Below, in pieces: positions 1 through 7,984 of a stretch of 64,000 bases of DNA. The DNA lies in assembly GCF_025263485.1 (NCBI RefSeq), contig NZ_CP079863.1, positions 5,394,001-5,458,000 on the forward strand, in the 5' to 3' direction. Position numbers and translations under genes: made by a program. Numbering within the stretch: the stretch's first letter is position 1; each line of letters starts with the position of its first letter. The DNA comes from Mycobacterium sp. SMC-2 (GTDB lineage: Bacteria > Actinomycetota > Actinomycetes > Mycobacteriales > Mycobacteriaceae). The notes beneath the pieces were generated by a model. The model worked only from the letters and a program-made list of their open reading frames with translations, searched no databases and was not told the DNA's origin.

Positions 1-1
1 C

Positions 2-694
2 GACTCGCGCGAGATGTTCGATGAGGCCGCCCTGATCGTGATGTCCGGCATCGAAACGGGCATCGTCCAGGCCGACACCAAGTGGTACAAGATTCCCCGC
101 ACCGAGGTCCGCCCGCGGCCGTTCAAGTCATTCAAGGACCGCACCGTCATGGTGAGCATGTCGCCGTCCTCGGTGGAGGTCGCGGCCAACTACGGTCTCA
201 AGACGCTGCGCTTCTCACAGGGCGACTGGCGCAACGCCATCCCCGAGATCAACCACTACCGCGAAACCTTCGAGAAGCTGCACGGCAAGACCGCACCCCC
301 ATTCATAATTTCGGACTTCGTGCTGTGCTTCGATGACAAGCAACGCGTCACGGAATACTGCGACACCTACTTCTCCAAGATGTTCGCCACGGTCGCAAAC
401 CACTACGAGTTCATGAGCGACCATTTCAAGGAGCTGCCGTCCTACTCCACCTACGCGAACATGGGTATGGCCGCCGCCGCCGCCGGCGGCCCCGACAAGG
501 CCTACCGGGATTACATCGCGGGCAACATGATCGGCACACCCGAAGCCTTGGTCGAGCACCACAAAATCCGCGAGGAAATGGTGGGCGACTACGAGATGCT
601 GGCGAACTTCAGCTTCGGTGGCCTGCCGTATGAACTCGTCTACGAGCAGCTGAAGCTGTTCGCCGACAAGGTATTGCCGGATATCAAGGGCTAG
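2..694 (+). CDS. LLM-class flavin-dependent oxidoreductase, C-terminal part (5' truncated)
   Basis: This is the C-terminal part of a luciferase-like (bacterial luciferase alpha/beta-barrel) flavin monooxygenase or F420 oxidoreductase. The reading frame is open to the left window edge, and residues before the first internal Met read DSRE, so the true start lies outside. The visible 226 residues contain the late barrel helices; a segment near residues 48-70 (SMSPSSVEVAANYGLKTLRF) resembles the cofactor-binding end of the family. The stop overlaps the end of the convergent CMD gene by 11 bases. It is similar in type to the full-length LLM gene at 37863-39041. Substrate and cofactor (FMN or F420) cannot be told from this fragment. 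Confidence 0.8.
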   Translation, partial: DSREMFDEAALIVMSGIETGIVQADTKWYKIPRTEVRPRPFKSFKDRTVMVSMSPSSVEVAANYGLKTLRFSQGDWRNAIPEINHYRETFEKLHGKTAPPFIISDFVLCFDDKQRVTEYCDTYFSKMFATVANHYEFMSDHFKELPSYSTYANMGMAAAAAGGPDKAYRDYIAGNMIGTPEALVEHHKIREEMVGDYEMLANFSFGGLPYELVYEQLKLFADKVLPDIKG

Positions 695-1280
695 GCAGGG
701 GCGCGCTACCCGGCGCCGGCCGCAGACCCCACGTTCCAAACGCCATCGCCGTCAGCACGTAGACACCGACGACGAAAACAAGCTCCATCGCGGCGTGCTC
801 GCCCAGCGCGTCGGCTAGTGCCTGCCAGGTCTCCCAGCGCGCGCGGCCCTCGGCGAGCAATTCGTCGGTGGCGTCCAGCACCAGCCTATCGGCACCCTCG
901 AATTCGTCGTTCCCGCGAACGAGGCGGGCGATGTCCTCCTCGGAAATGTCGTTGCGCGGTGCCATTTTCACGTGCTGGCCCCATTCGAAGGCCGACCGAT
1001 GGCGATGGGCGACCCGCAGGATGGTCAGCTCGCGCAGGCGCGCCGGCAGTTCGCCACGGTGCAACAGGAAGCCGTTGAAAGTCAGGAAGGCACGAGCCAT
1101 CTTGGGGTGGTGTACCAACAGGCCGATGATGTCGAATCGGAGCGGGTCCAGAGGGTCTCCCGAGCCGGCCCGAGGCGCCTTCTCGCCCGGCACGCCGAGC
1201 AACGCGCCGAACGCGGCGTACTCATCCTCACCCCACGCCTCGGCTGGGAGCGGCGGCATTCGCTGGTCGGGTGTGCTCAT
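684..1280 (-). CDS. Carboxymuconolactone decarboxylase (CMD/AhpD-fold) family protein
   Basis: A 198-residue all-helical protein of the CMD family. The central block (LRELTILRVAHRH followed by EWGQH) is the family signature; the CxxC pair of peroxidase-active AhpD is absent, so a thiol peroxidase role is unlikely. Family members act as decarboxylases, or remain uncharacterised partners, in aromatic and steroid catabolic clusters. It is the last gene of a six-gene minus-strand operon, and its ATG overlaps the stop of the SDR gene (ATGA), which suggests translational coupling. The substrate is unknown. Confidence 0.8.
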   Translation of the reverse strand: MSTPDQRMPPLPAEAWGEDEYAAFGALLGVPGEKAPRAGSGDPLDPLRFDIIGLLVHHPKMARAFLTFNGFLLHRGELPARLRELTILRVAHRHRSAFEWGQHVKMAPRNDISEEDIARLVRGNDEFEGADRLVLDATDELLAEGRARWETWQALADALGEHAAMELVFVVGVYVLTAMAFGTWGLRPAPGSAPLPSP

Positions 1281-2032
1281 GTCCTGCGACCTCCGTTGAC
1301 GGGAATTACTTGGCCGGTGATGTACGACGATTCATCCGAGCACAGGAAGATCACCGCGTTGGCGATATCCTCGGGCCGGCCGGCCCGGCGCACCGGCGTG
1401 ATCGCGGCGAAATGCTCGAGGCTCTCGGTGAAGCGGCCCTCGGCGATCGCCTTTTCCAGCATCGGGGTGACCACCATGCCGGGCGGCACGGTGTTGACGG
1501 TGATGCCCTTCGGGCCCAGTTCGAGCGCGAGGCTCTTGGTGAGCCCGATCAGCCCGGCCTTCGAGCTGACGTAGGCCGCCATGCGCGCCTGCCCGCCCTG
1601 AGCGCTCGACGACGAAATGTTCACGATGCGGCCCCATTTCGCGGCCATCATGTCGGGCAGCACCTCCTGTGTGCAGATAAACGGTCCGCGCAGGTTGACC
1701 GCCATTATGCGGTCCCACTCCTCGTCGGTGATCTCGGCGAATTTGCCGAACTGCTCGACACCGGCGCTGTTGACGAGGATCAGTACGGGACCGAACTGGG
1801 CCCGCACCTGCTCGACGGCGGTCCGGACCTGGGTCCGGTCGGAGACATCAACGACATGACCGCTGACTTTGGCGCCGTCAACTCGCAACCGGGCCACCTC
1901 GGCGTGTAACTGATCGCGCTGAACATCGAAAATGGCGACGTTGCTGCCGCGCGCGCCGAGCGCCTCGACGACCGCCAGGCCGAGGCCCGACGCGCCGCCG
2001 GTGACGATCGCGGTAGTTCCCTCAAAAGGCAT
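1277..2032 (-). CDS. SDR-family oxidoreductase
   Basis: A 251-residue classical short-chain dehydrogenase/reductase. The NAD(P) motif TGGASGLG is at residues 11-18, the NSAG motif near 88-91, the catalytic Ser near 141-143 and YVSSK (Tyr154, Lys158) follow in normal spacing. The sequence ends with the usual C-terminal NGG. It probably oxidises or reduces an alcohol or ketone made by the P450 or Rieske enzyme encoded upstream. It lies 11 nt after the P450 stop and overlaps the CMD gene by 4 nt. The electron-carrier preference is not certain; an Asp after beta-2 (FDVQRD) favours NAD. Confidence 0.88.
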   Translation of the reverse strand: MPFEGTTAIVTGGASGLGLAVVEALGARGSNVAIFDVQRDQLHAEVARLRVDGAKVSGHVVDVSDRTQVRTAVEQVRAQFGPVLILVNSAGVEQFGKFAEITDEEWDRIMAVNLRGPFICTQEVLPDMMAAKWGRIVNISSSSAQGGQARMAAYVSSKAGLIGLTKSLALELGPKGITVNTVPPGMVVTPMLEKAIAEGRFTESLEHFAAITPVRRAGRPEDIANAVIFLCSDESSYITGQVIPVNGGRRT

Positions 2033-2043
2033 GAATCGGAAGC

Positions 2044-3306
2044 CTATTCGACCCGGATGTGCAATCGGGTTAGCCCACGCAGAATGAACGTCGGCAGGTA
2101 GTTGTACCGACGATTCCCCTCGGGGCCGTGCTTGTCCTCGTCGATCCAGATGTTCGTCGTCCGTTCCAGCAGCCGTTGCAGGCTGATCTTCGCCTCGGTG
2201 CGGGCGAGGGGGGCTCCGGGGCAGCTGTGCGGCCCACGCCCGAACGCGACGTGCTGGCGCGCGTTCGACCGCTCGACGTCGAAGGCGTCCGGATCGGGAA
2301 ACTTGCGCGGATCGCGGTTCATCGCGGCGTTGACCAACATCACCGTGGTACCCGCGGGCAGGTCCACGCCTCCGACGGTGACCGGCACCTTCGCGAGGCG
2401 GAAGTCGCCACGCACCGGGCTTTCGTAGCGCAACGCCTCCTCCACGAATCGCGGAATCATGTCGGGGTTCGCACGCAGCTTGGCCTGCAAACCGGCGTCC
2501 TCGGCGATCATCATCACCGCCGTGGACAGCAACCGGACAGTGGTCTCCTGGCCGGCGGCGAACAGGTTGGACGCGACGCGCACCGCGTCCATCACCTCCG
2601 GCGTGCTGCCGTCGGGGAACGTGGCGGAGGCGACGCCGGTCAGCACGTCGTCACGCGGGTTGGCGCGGCGATCGGAAATGTATTCGGAGAACTTGCCGTA
2701 CAGGTATTCCAGCGGCGAGTGCTGCATCGTCTCGCCCTCGCTGCTCCCGATCGTGCCGGCCTCGGTCAGCAGCGCGTTGCGGAATTCGGCGTGGTCGGAC
2801 TCGGGCACGCCGAGCAGGTCGGCGATCACCAACATCGCGAACGGATTCGCGAACTCCCCGATGAACTCGCAACGGCCGCCGGCCAGCGCTGCATCATATT
2901 GGCGGTCGGCGAGCCGCCAGATGAACTCCTCGTTCTCCTTGAGGCGTTTGGGTGTGATCATCCGCGACAGCAGCGCCCGGTGCGCGGTATGCACCGGCGG
3001 ATCAAACGTCGGCAGTTGGTCGTAGAACGGGATCTCGTCGCGGTGCGCCGCGATCAACCCAGATACATCGTCACCCTCCAACGGCACCGGGAAGCCGGGG
3101 AATGGCCCGGTCACCGAGATGCACGAGGAGAACCGCTCGGTGTCGTTGTAGATCGCCATGCCCTCGTCGTAGCCCGTCACCATCACTACGTCGTGATGCT
3201 TCTCGCGCCGCAGCGGGCATTCATCGCGCAGGGCGGCCAGGTAGTCGTACGGATCGGCCAGCAACTCGTTGTCGGTGAAGAAATCGACGGAATCTATAGC
3301 GGTCAT
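2044..3306 (-). CDS. Cytochrome P450
   Basis: A 420-residue soluble bacterial P450. The I-helix motif AGQET (251-255) has the usual acid-alcohol pair, the ExxR motif is at 290-293, and the heme loop FGRGPHSCPG carries the thiolate Cys362. It is colinear with the P450 at 56470-57741: both have Cys362 and the same KRLKENEEF segment near 120-128, so the two are paralogs. It overlaps the NTF2-like gene upstream by ATGA. There is no ferredoxin gene in this operon. The CYP family number cannot be assigned by eye, and the substrate is presumably shared with the adjacent Rieske oxygenase. Confidence 0.93.
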   Translation of the reverse strand: MTAIDSVDFFTDNELLADPYDYLAALRDECPLRREKHHDVVMVTGYDEGMAIYNDTERFSSCISVTGPFPGFPVPLEGDDVSGLIAAHRDEIPFYDQLPTFDPPVHTAHRALLSRMITPKRLKENEEFIWRLADRQYDAALAGGRCEFIGEFANPFAMLVIADLLGVPESDHAEFRNALLTEAGTIGSSEGETMQHSPLEYLYGKFSEYISDRRANPRDDVLTGVASATFPDGSTPEVMDAVRVASNLFAAGQETTVRLLSTAVMMIAEDAGLQAKLRANPDMIPRFVEEALRYESPVRGDFRLAKVPVTVGGVDLPAGTTVMLVNAAMNRDPRKFPDPDAFDVERSNARQHVAFGRGPHSCPGAPLARTEAKISLQRLLERTTNIWIDEDKHGPEGNRRYNYLPTFILRGLTRLHIRVE

Positions 3307-3770
3307 TCCGAGATCTCGACTCCTTCAAAACTTTTCAGCATCTCGGCGGGCGGGAGTTCCATCTGGAGATACAGGTCGATGTGCCGAATCTTGCCCGCGT
3401 CGGTAAACTCGTAGACCGACAGCGAGTTGACCACATTACTGAATTCGCCGATGCGGCTACGCTCCTCGAGTTCGAGGAAAACCGCGCCCGGCGTCTCGGT
3501 GACACGCCGCAACGAGCATTCCCACTCCGAAGACGTCGCCCAGTTTGTCAGGAAGTCAACATAAGCCGGCCAGTCCATCACTTCCTTGAATGCGCCGACT
3601 CGTTCGAACTCGTCCGTCGCCACCAGCTCAGCCAACGGCGCCCAGCTGTCGACGGAGAATCCGGGCTTTTTCGCCTCGTCCACAAGGCGTTTGGTGACCA
3701 GCCCGTATTCCAGCACCGTACGGGAACGGCCGGCGTAATCGTCGATGACGTCGCGGATATCTCTTAGCAC
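3303..3770 (-). CDS. NTF2/SnoaL-like protein, paralog of 62084-62554
   Basis: A 155-residue cone-shaped NTF2-fold protein. It starts with GTG behind a GGGAG-type ribosome site. It aligns end to end without gaps with the protein at 62084-62554 (shared runs include VDEAKKPGFSV and FSNVVNSLSVY), roughly two-thirds identical by eye. Both genes travel with a Rieske oxygenase alpha subunit. The family includes small beta subunits of ring-hydroxylating oxygenases as well as isomerases and hydratases, so a role as oxygenase small subunit or product-processing enzyme is an inference. No catalytic residue can be named safely. Confidence 0.75.
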   Translation of the reverse strand: MLRDIRDVIDDYAGRSRTVLEYGLVTKRLVDEAKKPGFSVDSWAPLAELVATDEFERVGAFKEVMDWPAYVDFLTNWATSSEWECSLRRVTETPGAVFLELEERSRIGEFSNVVNSLSVYEFTDAGKIRHIDLYLQMELPPAEMLKSFEGVEISE

Positions 3771-3786
3771 TGTGACCGCTTCTCCC

Positions 3787-4317
3787 TCAGACCGAAATGC
3801 CGGCCGACGTCAGTACACGTTCTAGCGCCTCGACGTATTCGGACGTCCCGTGGAACGGACCGTGCAAGCCGATCGCGACGTCTAGGAACGCGCTGTACTC
3901 ATCGTTGACATGGGTTTCCCAGCGCACGACTTCGCCGTCCTCGTTCGTCTCGACGAAGCTGTAGGAGTAAAAACCCATCTTCGTTCCCTCTTTGGTGTGC
4001 CCCTCCCAGCGGGTCTTCATGACGAAGCCGTTGTCGGCCGGCCAGTACTTGAAATCGGCCGGCTTCCAGTCGGGGAACGTCAGCGAATACACCTTGGCCT
4101 CCATGGTGGACGCCCGCGCCGACTCTTCGGGGAACTCACTCAACAGGAAGCCCTGGTCACCGGTGAAGTACGGCGACGCGTACACCGCGTCGGTGGCGAA
4201 TTTCCAAGCGTCGACGAAGGCCTCGCCATCCTGGACACCCTGGCGGAGGTAGGCGTTGCGGTACGCCTCCGCCATGCGACGGTGCAGGGCGATGCGCTCT
4301 TCGAGAGTCAATGTCAT
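3787..4317 (-). CDS. NTF2/SnoaL-like small protein, possible oxygenase beta subunit
   Basis: A 176-residue protein with an N-terminal helical stretch (about 1-45) and a beta-rich C-terminal half (about 90-150), the layout of SnoaL-type NTF2 proteins. Its start overlaps the Rieske gene stop (ATGA), so translation is coupled to the alpha subunit. That position is where a ring-hydroxylating oxygenase beta subunit is normally encoded, but the sequence is not an obvious member of the beta-subunit family. In the second Rieske module near 60.5-62.5 kb the same slot holds only what looks like a decayed remnant. The function remains unknown. Confidence 0.7.
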   Translation of the reverse strand: MTLTLEERIALHRRMAEAYRNAYLRQGVQDGEAFVDAWKFATDAVYASPYFTGDQGFLLSEFPEESARASTMEAKVYSLTFPDWKPADFKYWPADNGFVMKTRWEGHTKEGTKMGFYSYSFVETNEDGEVVRWETHVNDEYSAFLDVAIGLHGPFHGTSEYVEALERVLTSAGISV

Positions 4318-5681
4318 TTCACACCGTTCGTGAGGTAGCGGTCCAGGACCGAGTGGTAGTAAGCGATGACGACTTCCTCCCTCACCAAGGACATGTGCCC
4401 CAACCTGCTGTTTCGCAGGCCGATCTGCTGGCGCGGCATCTGCTCGTAATCCTGTTGCAGCGCCTCGAAATACTTGTAGCTACCCGGCTCTTCGACATCG
4501 ATCAGGCTGGCGCGGAAGGCATCCCGGTGTTCGTCCGGAAGATACATGTAGCTGCTGACGTGCCAGATGCATCGGTTGGGATCGCCGTCCGGGTGGGGCA
4601 TCGCCATGATCACGTGACACTCACCGGCACGGACCGTCATGAAGAAGTTCGGGAACAGCACCCAGCCCTGGTTGTCGCTCATCTGCGCGTCGGTCAACCC
4701 GCTGACGTCCAGGCCCATGCCGGTCAGAGTGTCCCTGGTGGCCTGCTGTAGCAGCTTGCGGGCGTTGACGCCGTCGGGGAATTCCACCGATCCATCCGCG
4801 GAGCGATACTCCTTGACGAGTTCCTCGAAGCGCGGCAACACCGCGGCCGTCGACGGGAACGTCTCGGGCAGATCCATGATGCCGTCCACCTGCGCCTGCG
4901 CACTGGCACCTTGGACCTCGAACGGCGCAACGGCCACGCTATGGGTCTCGAAGAAACGGTAGCGACTCTTGCTCGGATCGATCTCGATGACGCGCAGCAA
5001 TTGCGGGTGAATGCCCGAGATGTGGTAGCCCTCGTTGAAGGCGTCCATGACGACCTTCCAGTTGCAATCGATGGCTTCGCGCACGTCCATGACGGTGGTG
5101 AACTGGTCGAGGTGGTAGGGCGCCAACAGCTCGGCCACGTCGGGCCCCAGGAACTCGGCGAGCGGCGCCGCGGCGGGATCGGGGTTCAAGAAGATGAAGC
5201 CGCCGAAGGTGTCGACGGACACCTGCAGCAATCCGTTCTCGCCCTTGTCCTCGGGGGTGATGACGTTTTCCCGCTCGCGCAGGGCGCCACGCATTTTCCC
5301 CTCGAGGTCGTAGGACCACAGATGGTATTGGCACAGGAATCCCCGTTTGGCATTCCCGGTGCCCTGGCACAACATGTTGCCGCGATGCCGACAGGCGTTG
5401 ACGAAGCCTCGCAACCGCTCGTCCTTGCCCCGCACGATGATGAAGGACTGGTCGAAGATCTGATATACCTTCCAGTCCCCGACCTTGGGCAACTCGTCGA
5501 CTCGACCCACGATCTGCCAGACCCGCATCCAGATCGCTTCCCGCTCACGCTGCTGGAATTCGACCGACGTGTAGCGATCGGTGGGGATGCGCAACGGGTA
5601 AAGGTCACGGTCGTCGGGCAGCGCACCAATGGTGTCCACCCATTCGCCTGGCCGTGCTGTTTCGACGAAGTCCGTTGACAT
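4314..5681 (-). CDS. Rieske non-heme iron oxygenase, alpha subunit
   Basis: A 455-residue aromatic-ring-hydroxylating oxygenase large subunit. The N-terminal Rieske [2Fe-2S] ligands are C97-x-H99 and C117-x2-H120. The mononuclear iron site is visible as His220 and His225 in NEGYHISGIHP, with a candidate Asp in MSDNQGW. Start: ATG after a strong AGGAGG site. It is the first gene of the minus-strand operon reaching to the CMD gene. No reductase or ferredoxin is encoded next to it. It is closely related to the alpha subunit at 60570-61925. By family it would hydroxylate or demethylate an aromatic or alicyclic ring; the substrate is not predictable. Confidence 0.92.
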   Translation of the reverse strand: MSTDFVETARPGEWVDTIGALPDDRDLYPLRIPTDRYTSVEFQQREREAIWMRVWQIVGRVDELPKVGDWKVYQIFDQSFIIVRGKDERLRGFVNACRHRGNMLCQGTGNAKRGFLCQYHLWSYDLEGKMRGALRERENVITPEDKGENGLLQVSVDTFGGFIFLNPDPAAAPLAEFLGPDVAELLAPYHLDQFTTVMDVREAIDCNWKVVMDAFNEGYHISGIHPQLLRVIEIDPSKSRYRFFETHSVAVAPFEVQGASAQAQVDGIMDLPETFPSTAAVLPRFEELVKEYRSADGSVEFPDGVNARKLLQQATRDTLTGMGLDVSGLTDAQMSDNQGWVLFPNFFMTVRAGECHVIMAMPHPDGDPNRCIWHVSSYMYLPDEHRDAFRASLIDVEEPGSYKYFEALQQDYEQMPRQQIGLRNSRLGHMSLVREEVVIAYYHSVLDRYLTNGVK

Positions 5682-5736
5682 TGCTCATTCCTCCTAGCCG
5701 GTTCGTTCACCGTGGCTTGTGGTGCGCATCACTATA

Positions 5737-5769
5737 GTACGTGACCGTATGTCAGATACAATGCTGTAT
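5737..5769. promoter_or_regulatory. Operator pair 1 (TAC-N6-GTA palindromes, 19-bp spacing)
   Basis: Two inverted repeats lie just upstream of the minus-strand Rieske operon: TACG-N4-CGTA at 5738-5749 and ATAC-N6-GTAT at 5756-5769. Their TAC triplets start 19 bp apart (5738 and 5757). The spacing and the short palindromes fit two TetR dimers on one DNA segment. The divergent TetR gene at 5878 is the obvious candidate regulator; that link is an inference. Confidence 0.7.
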
Positions 5770-5790
5770 ATGGGCGCTGCCCGCCAAAAT

Positions 5791-5823
5791 ATACATGACC
5801 GTATAAGCAATACGTAGCTGTAT
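5791..5823. promoter_or_regulatory. Operator pair 2 (TAC-N6-GTA palindromes, 19-bp spacing)
   Basis: TATAC-N6-GTATA at 5790-5805 and ATAC-N6-GTAT at 5810-5823, again with TAC triplets 19 bp apart (5792 and 5811). This pair sits 35 bp from pair 1 and nearer the TetR start at 5878, so it may control TetR autoregulation while pair 1 controls the Rieske operon. The same geometry recurs, in weaker form, at 60365-60397. Confidence 0.7.
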
Positions 5824-5877
5824 GCCACGTCGGCCGGGCAACGCCCTTTTACCGTGTCGATCTGGGAGAATGGCCCG

Positions 5878-6495
5878 ATGGCGCAACGCTGGACCAGGGA
5901 GAAACGCCTCGAACACACCCGTACGCTGCTGCTGGACGCGGCCGAGGAACTGTTCGCGCGCAAGGGCTTCAGTGGCGCCTCGCTGGAGGAGATCGCCGAT
6001 GCGGCGGGATACACCCGGGGTGCCATCTACGCCCACTTCGGCGGCAAGGAGGAGCTGTTCCTCGCGGTCATCGAACGCCATCGGCAACGGTTCCTGGATG
6101 GATTCGCCGACGTCATCTTGTCGTCCAACCGACTCGACGAGCTCAACGTCGACGAGCTGGCGAATCGCTGGCGAGACTTGATGAGTAAGACGGGGGCCGA
6201 CCAGGCAGCGCTCGGCCACGAATTCACCCTGTTCTTGCTGCGGAGCCCCGAAGCCCGTGAACGCCTGGCCGCGCAACGACTTGAGACGGTCCGTTGGCTC
6301 AGTGAGTACCTGACCGAGAGCGTGGCACGTCTGGGCGGCGCGCTGCGCATACCGGCAACAACGATGGCCCGAGTATTGCTGGCAACGAATGAGGGCATCA
6401 CGCTGGCCAGCCAGCTCGACGGTGAGGATCTTTACCGCGCGTGGCTCGAGATGATCATTTCCAGCATTGAGCCCGCAAAAGACTCAGCCCGGTAA
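5878..6495 (+). CDS. TetR-family transcriptional regulator
   Basis: A 205-residue regulator. The N-terminal helix-turn-helix is typical TetR (ASLEEIADAAGYTRGAIYAHF, about residues 33-53), followed by a ligand-binding helical domain. The ATG at 5878 is preferred over the GTG at 5854: a GGGAG site lies 9 nt upstream, and the resulting start MAQRW matches MTERW in the paralog at 59623-60252. It is divergent from the Rieske operon, and four palindromic sites lie between them. It probably represses that operon in the absence of a ligand related to the substrate. The gene ends 20 bp from the convergent ferredoxin gene. Confidence 0.9.
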   Translation: MAQRWTREKRLEHTRTLLLDAAEELFARKGFSGASLEEIADAAGYTRGAIYAHFGGKEELFLAVIERHRQRFLDGFADVILSSNRLDELNVDELANRWRDLMSKTGADQAALGHEFTLFLLRSPEARERLAAQRLETVRWLSEYLTESVARLGGALRIPATTMARVLLATNEGITLASQLDGEDLYRAWLEMIISSIEPAKDSAR

Positions 6496-6515
6496 GGCCA
6501 TTCCGTACGGTGATG

Positions 6516-6707
6516 TCAGCGCTGAAACGACAGCGCCATGGTGGGGCAGTTGCGTACCGCCTCATCGACGGCCGCGGCGTCGTCGTCCGAAACGGGCTCG
6601 GCGATGAGGTGGGTCTGCCCGTCCTCGCCGACTTCGAATATCGACGGTGCGGCTAGTTCACATAGGCCCATTCCACTGCACTTGGTCAGATCGATGTGAA
6701 CTTTCAT
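6516..6707 (-). CDS. Small ferredoxin, [3Fe-4S] type
   Basis: A 63-residue ferredoxin that should deliver electrons to the P450 encoded immediately upstream. Ligand pattern: Cys10, Met13 in the position where 4Fe proteins have Cys, Cys16, and Cys54 followed by Pro. A non-Cys residue at the second position is a feature of the mycobacterial P450-partner ferredoxins. The ATG at 6707 overlaps the P450 stop (ATGA). Longer in-frame starts run into the P450 gene and lack a family-like N terminus. No ferredoxin reductase is nearby. Confidence 0.88.
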   Translation of the reverse strand: MKVHIDLTKCSGMGLCELAAPSIFEVGEDGQTHLIAEPVSDDDAAAVDEAVRNCPTMALSFQR

Positions 6708-7984
6708 TGCTGTGACTCCGGGGTGAATCGGACGTATTGGCGCTTGATCCCGTTGATGAAGGTGCCCGCCAGATACTGGGGTTCGCCCACGGTGTGGATG
6801 TCGGGCAGCCGCCGAAATAGTTCGGTGATGATCGCTTTGATCTGCATCTTCGCGACATGGCTGCCCAAACAATAGTGCGGACCCCGCCCGCCGAACCCGA
6901 TGTGCGGATTGGGTTTACGACTGATGTCAAAACGGAACGGATCTACGAAGTGCTTCTCATCACGGTTACCGGATGTCAAGAAAATGATCACGCGGTCCCC
7001 CGGCTCAATCGTGACACCGGACAACTCGAAGCGCGCCAGTGCGGTGCGGCGAAACGTCATCGCCGGCGTGGCCCACCGGATGAACTCCTCGACCGCGACA
7101 TCGATGCGCCCGTCGAGGTCCTCGAGCAGGTAGGCGCGCTGGTCGGGGTGGGTGGTCAACGCCCGCAACGTATGGGTGGTGGTGTGCATCGGCGCATCGC
7201 TGCCCGCCACGCACAACAGCGTGAAGAAATACGAGATGTCCTCGTCGGTCAACCGCTTTCCGTCGACCTCGGCCGCCACCAACGCGCTGATCAGATCGTC
7301 CTCGGGTTTGCTACGCCGGGCGTCGACGATCTGTTGACACCGGGTGCGCAACGTCATCACCGCGTTGGCCATCAGCGTCGGGGGATCCAGATCACCGAGG
7401 ATCTCCTCATCGTTCCACCCGACCAGGCCGACGGCCGCCTCCCGGATCTCCTCATGCCACTCCTGGGGTACACCAACCATTTCCGAAATCGTCCACAACG
7501 GCAGGCGTGCGGACACGTGACTGACAAACTCCACGTCGTCCGAGCACCGCGCGATGCCGTCGACGATCTGGCGCGCCTGATTCTGGATCTGCTCGCGGAT
7601 CAGTGCCAATCGTTTGGGGGTGAACACCGAGCTGACGATCCGGCGATAGTTGCCATGCTGCGGTTCGTCCATCGCTAGGAGGAAAGATGTTTTCCGAACC
7701 TCCTCGGGCAGGTCCTCGAACATCACGCCGCTCGCGTTTGAAAACACGTCGGCGTTTCGGCTCACGGTGACGATGTCATCGAGCCGCACCACCGCCCAGT
7801 AGCCCGGCGGGGGCTCCTGACCCATCAGGGCCATCATCGGGGTGACGATGGGCCGCTGCCATGTCACGGGCCGATCGCGGCGCAGTTCGGCGAACAGTCG
7901 ATCCCGCTCGTTCGGCGGACCCGACCACAGGCTTTCCGCCGACAAGTCGATTGCGTCGTGCTCACGCTGTGTGGCAATGCTCAT
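6704..7984 (-). CDS. Cytochrome P450 with atypical I-helix
   Basis: A 426-residue P450. ExxR is at 300-303; the heme loop FGGRGPHYCLG gives Cys372. The region GPHYCLGSHVAK and the C terminus resemble the CYP124/CYP125/CYP142 group that oxidises branched or steroid side chains; that placement is tentative. In the I-helix the motif reads AGSDA (260-264), so the usual Thr after the acidic residue is Ala. The gene overlaps the racemase-like gene upstream and the ferredoxin downstream, both by ATGA, so enzyme and redox partner are co-translated. Confidence 0.92.
   Translation of the reverse strand: MSIATQREHDAIDLSAESLWSGPPNERDRLFAELRRDRPVTWQRPIVTPMMALMGQEPPPGYWAVVRLDDIVTVSRNADVFSNASGVMFEDLPEEVRKTSFLLAMDEPQHGNYRRIVSSVFTPKRLALIREQIQNQARQIVDGIARCSDDVEFVSHVSARLPLWTISEMVGVPQEWHEEIREAAVGLVGWNDEEILGDLDPPTLMANAVMTLRTRCQQIVDARRSKPEDDLISALVAAEVDGKRLTDEDISYFFTLLCVAGSDAPMHTTTHTLRALTTHPDQRAYLLEDLDGRIDVAVEEFIRWATPAMTFRRTALARFELSGVTIEPGDRVIIFLTSGNRDEKHFVDPFRFDISRKPNPHIGFGGRGPHYCLGSHVAKMQIKAIITELFRRLPDIHTVGEPQYLAGTFINGIKRQYVRFTPESQQ

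Noticed and set aside
2128..3414. Long plus-strand open frame (428 codons)
   Set aside because: It is antisense to the P450 gene, rich in Arg, Val and Gly, without motifs or ribosome site; a high-GC shadow.
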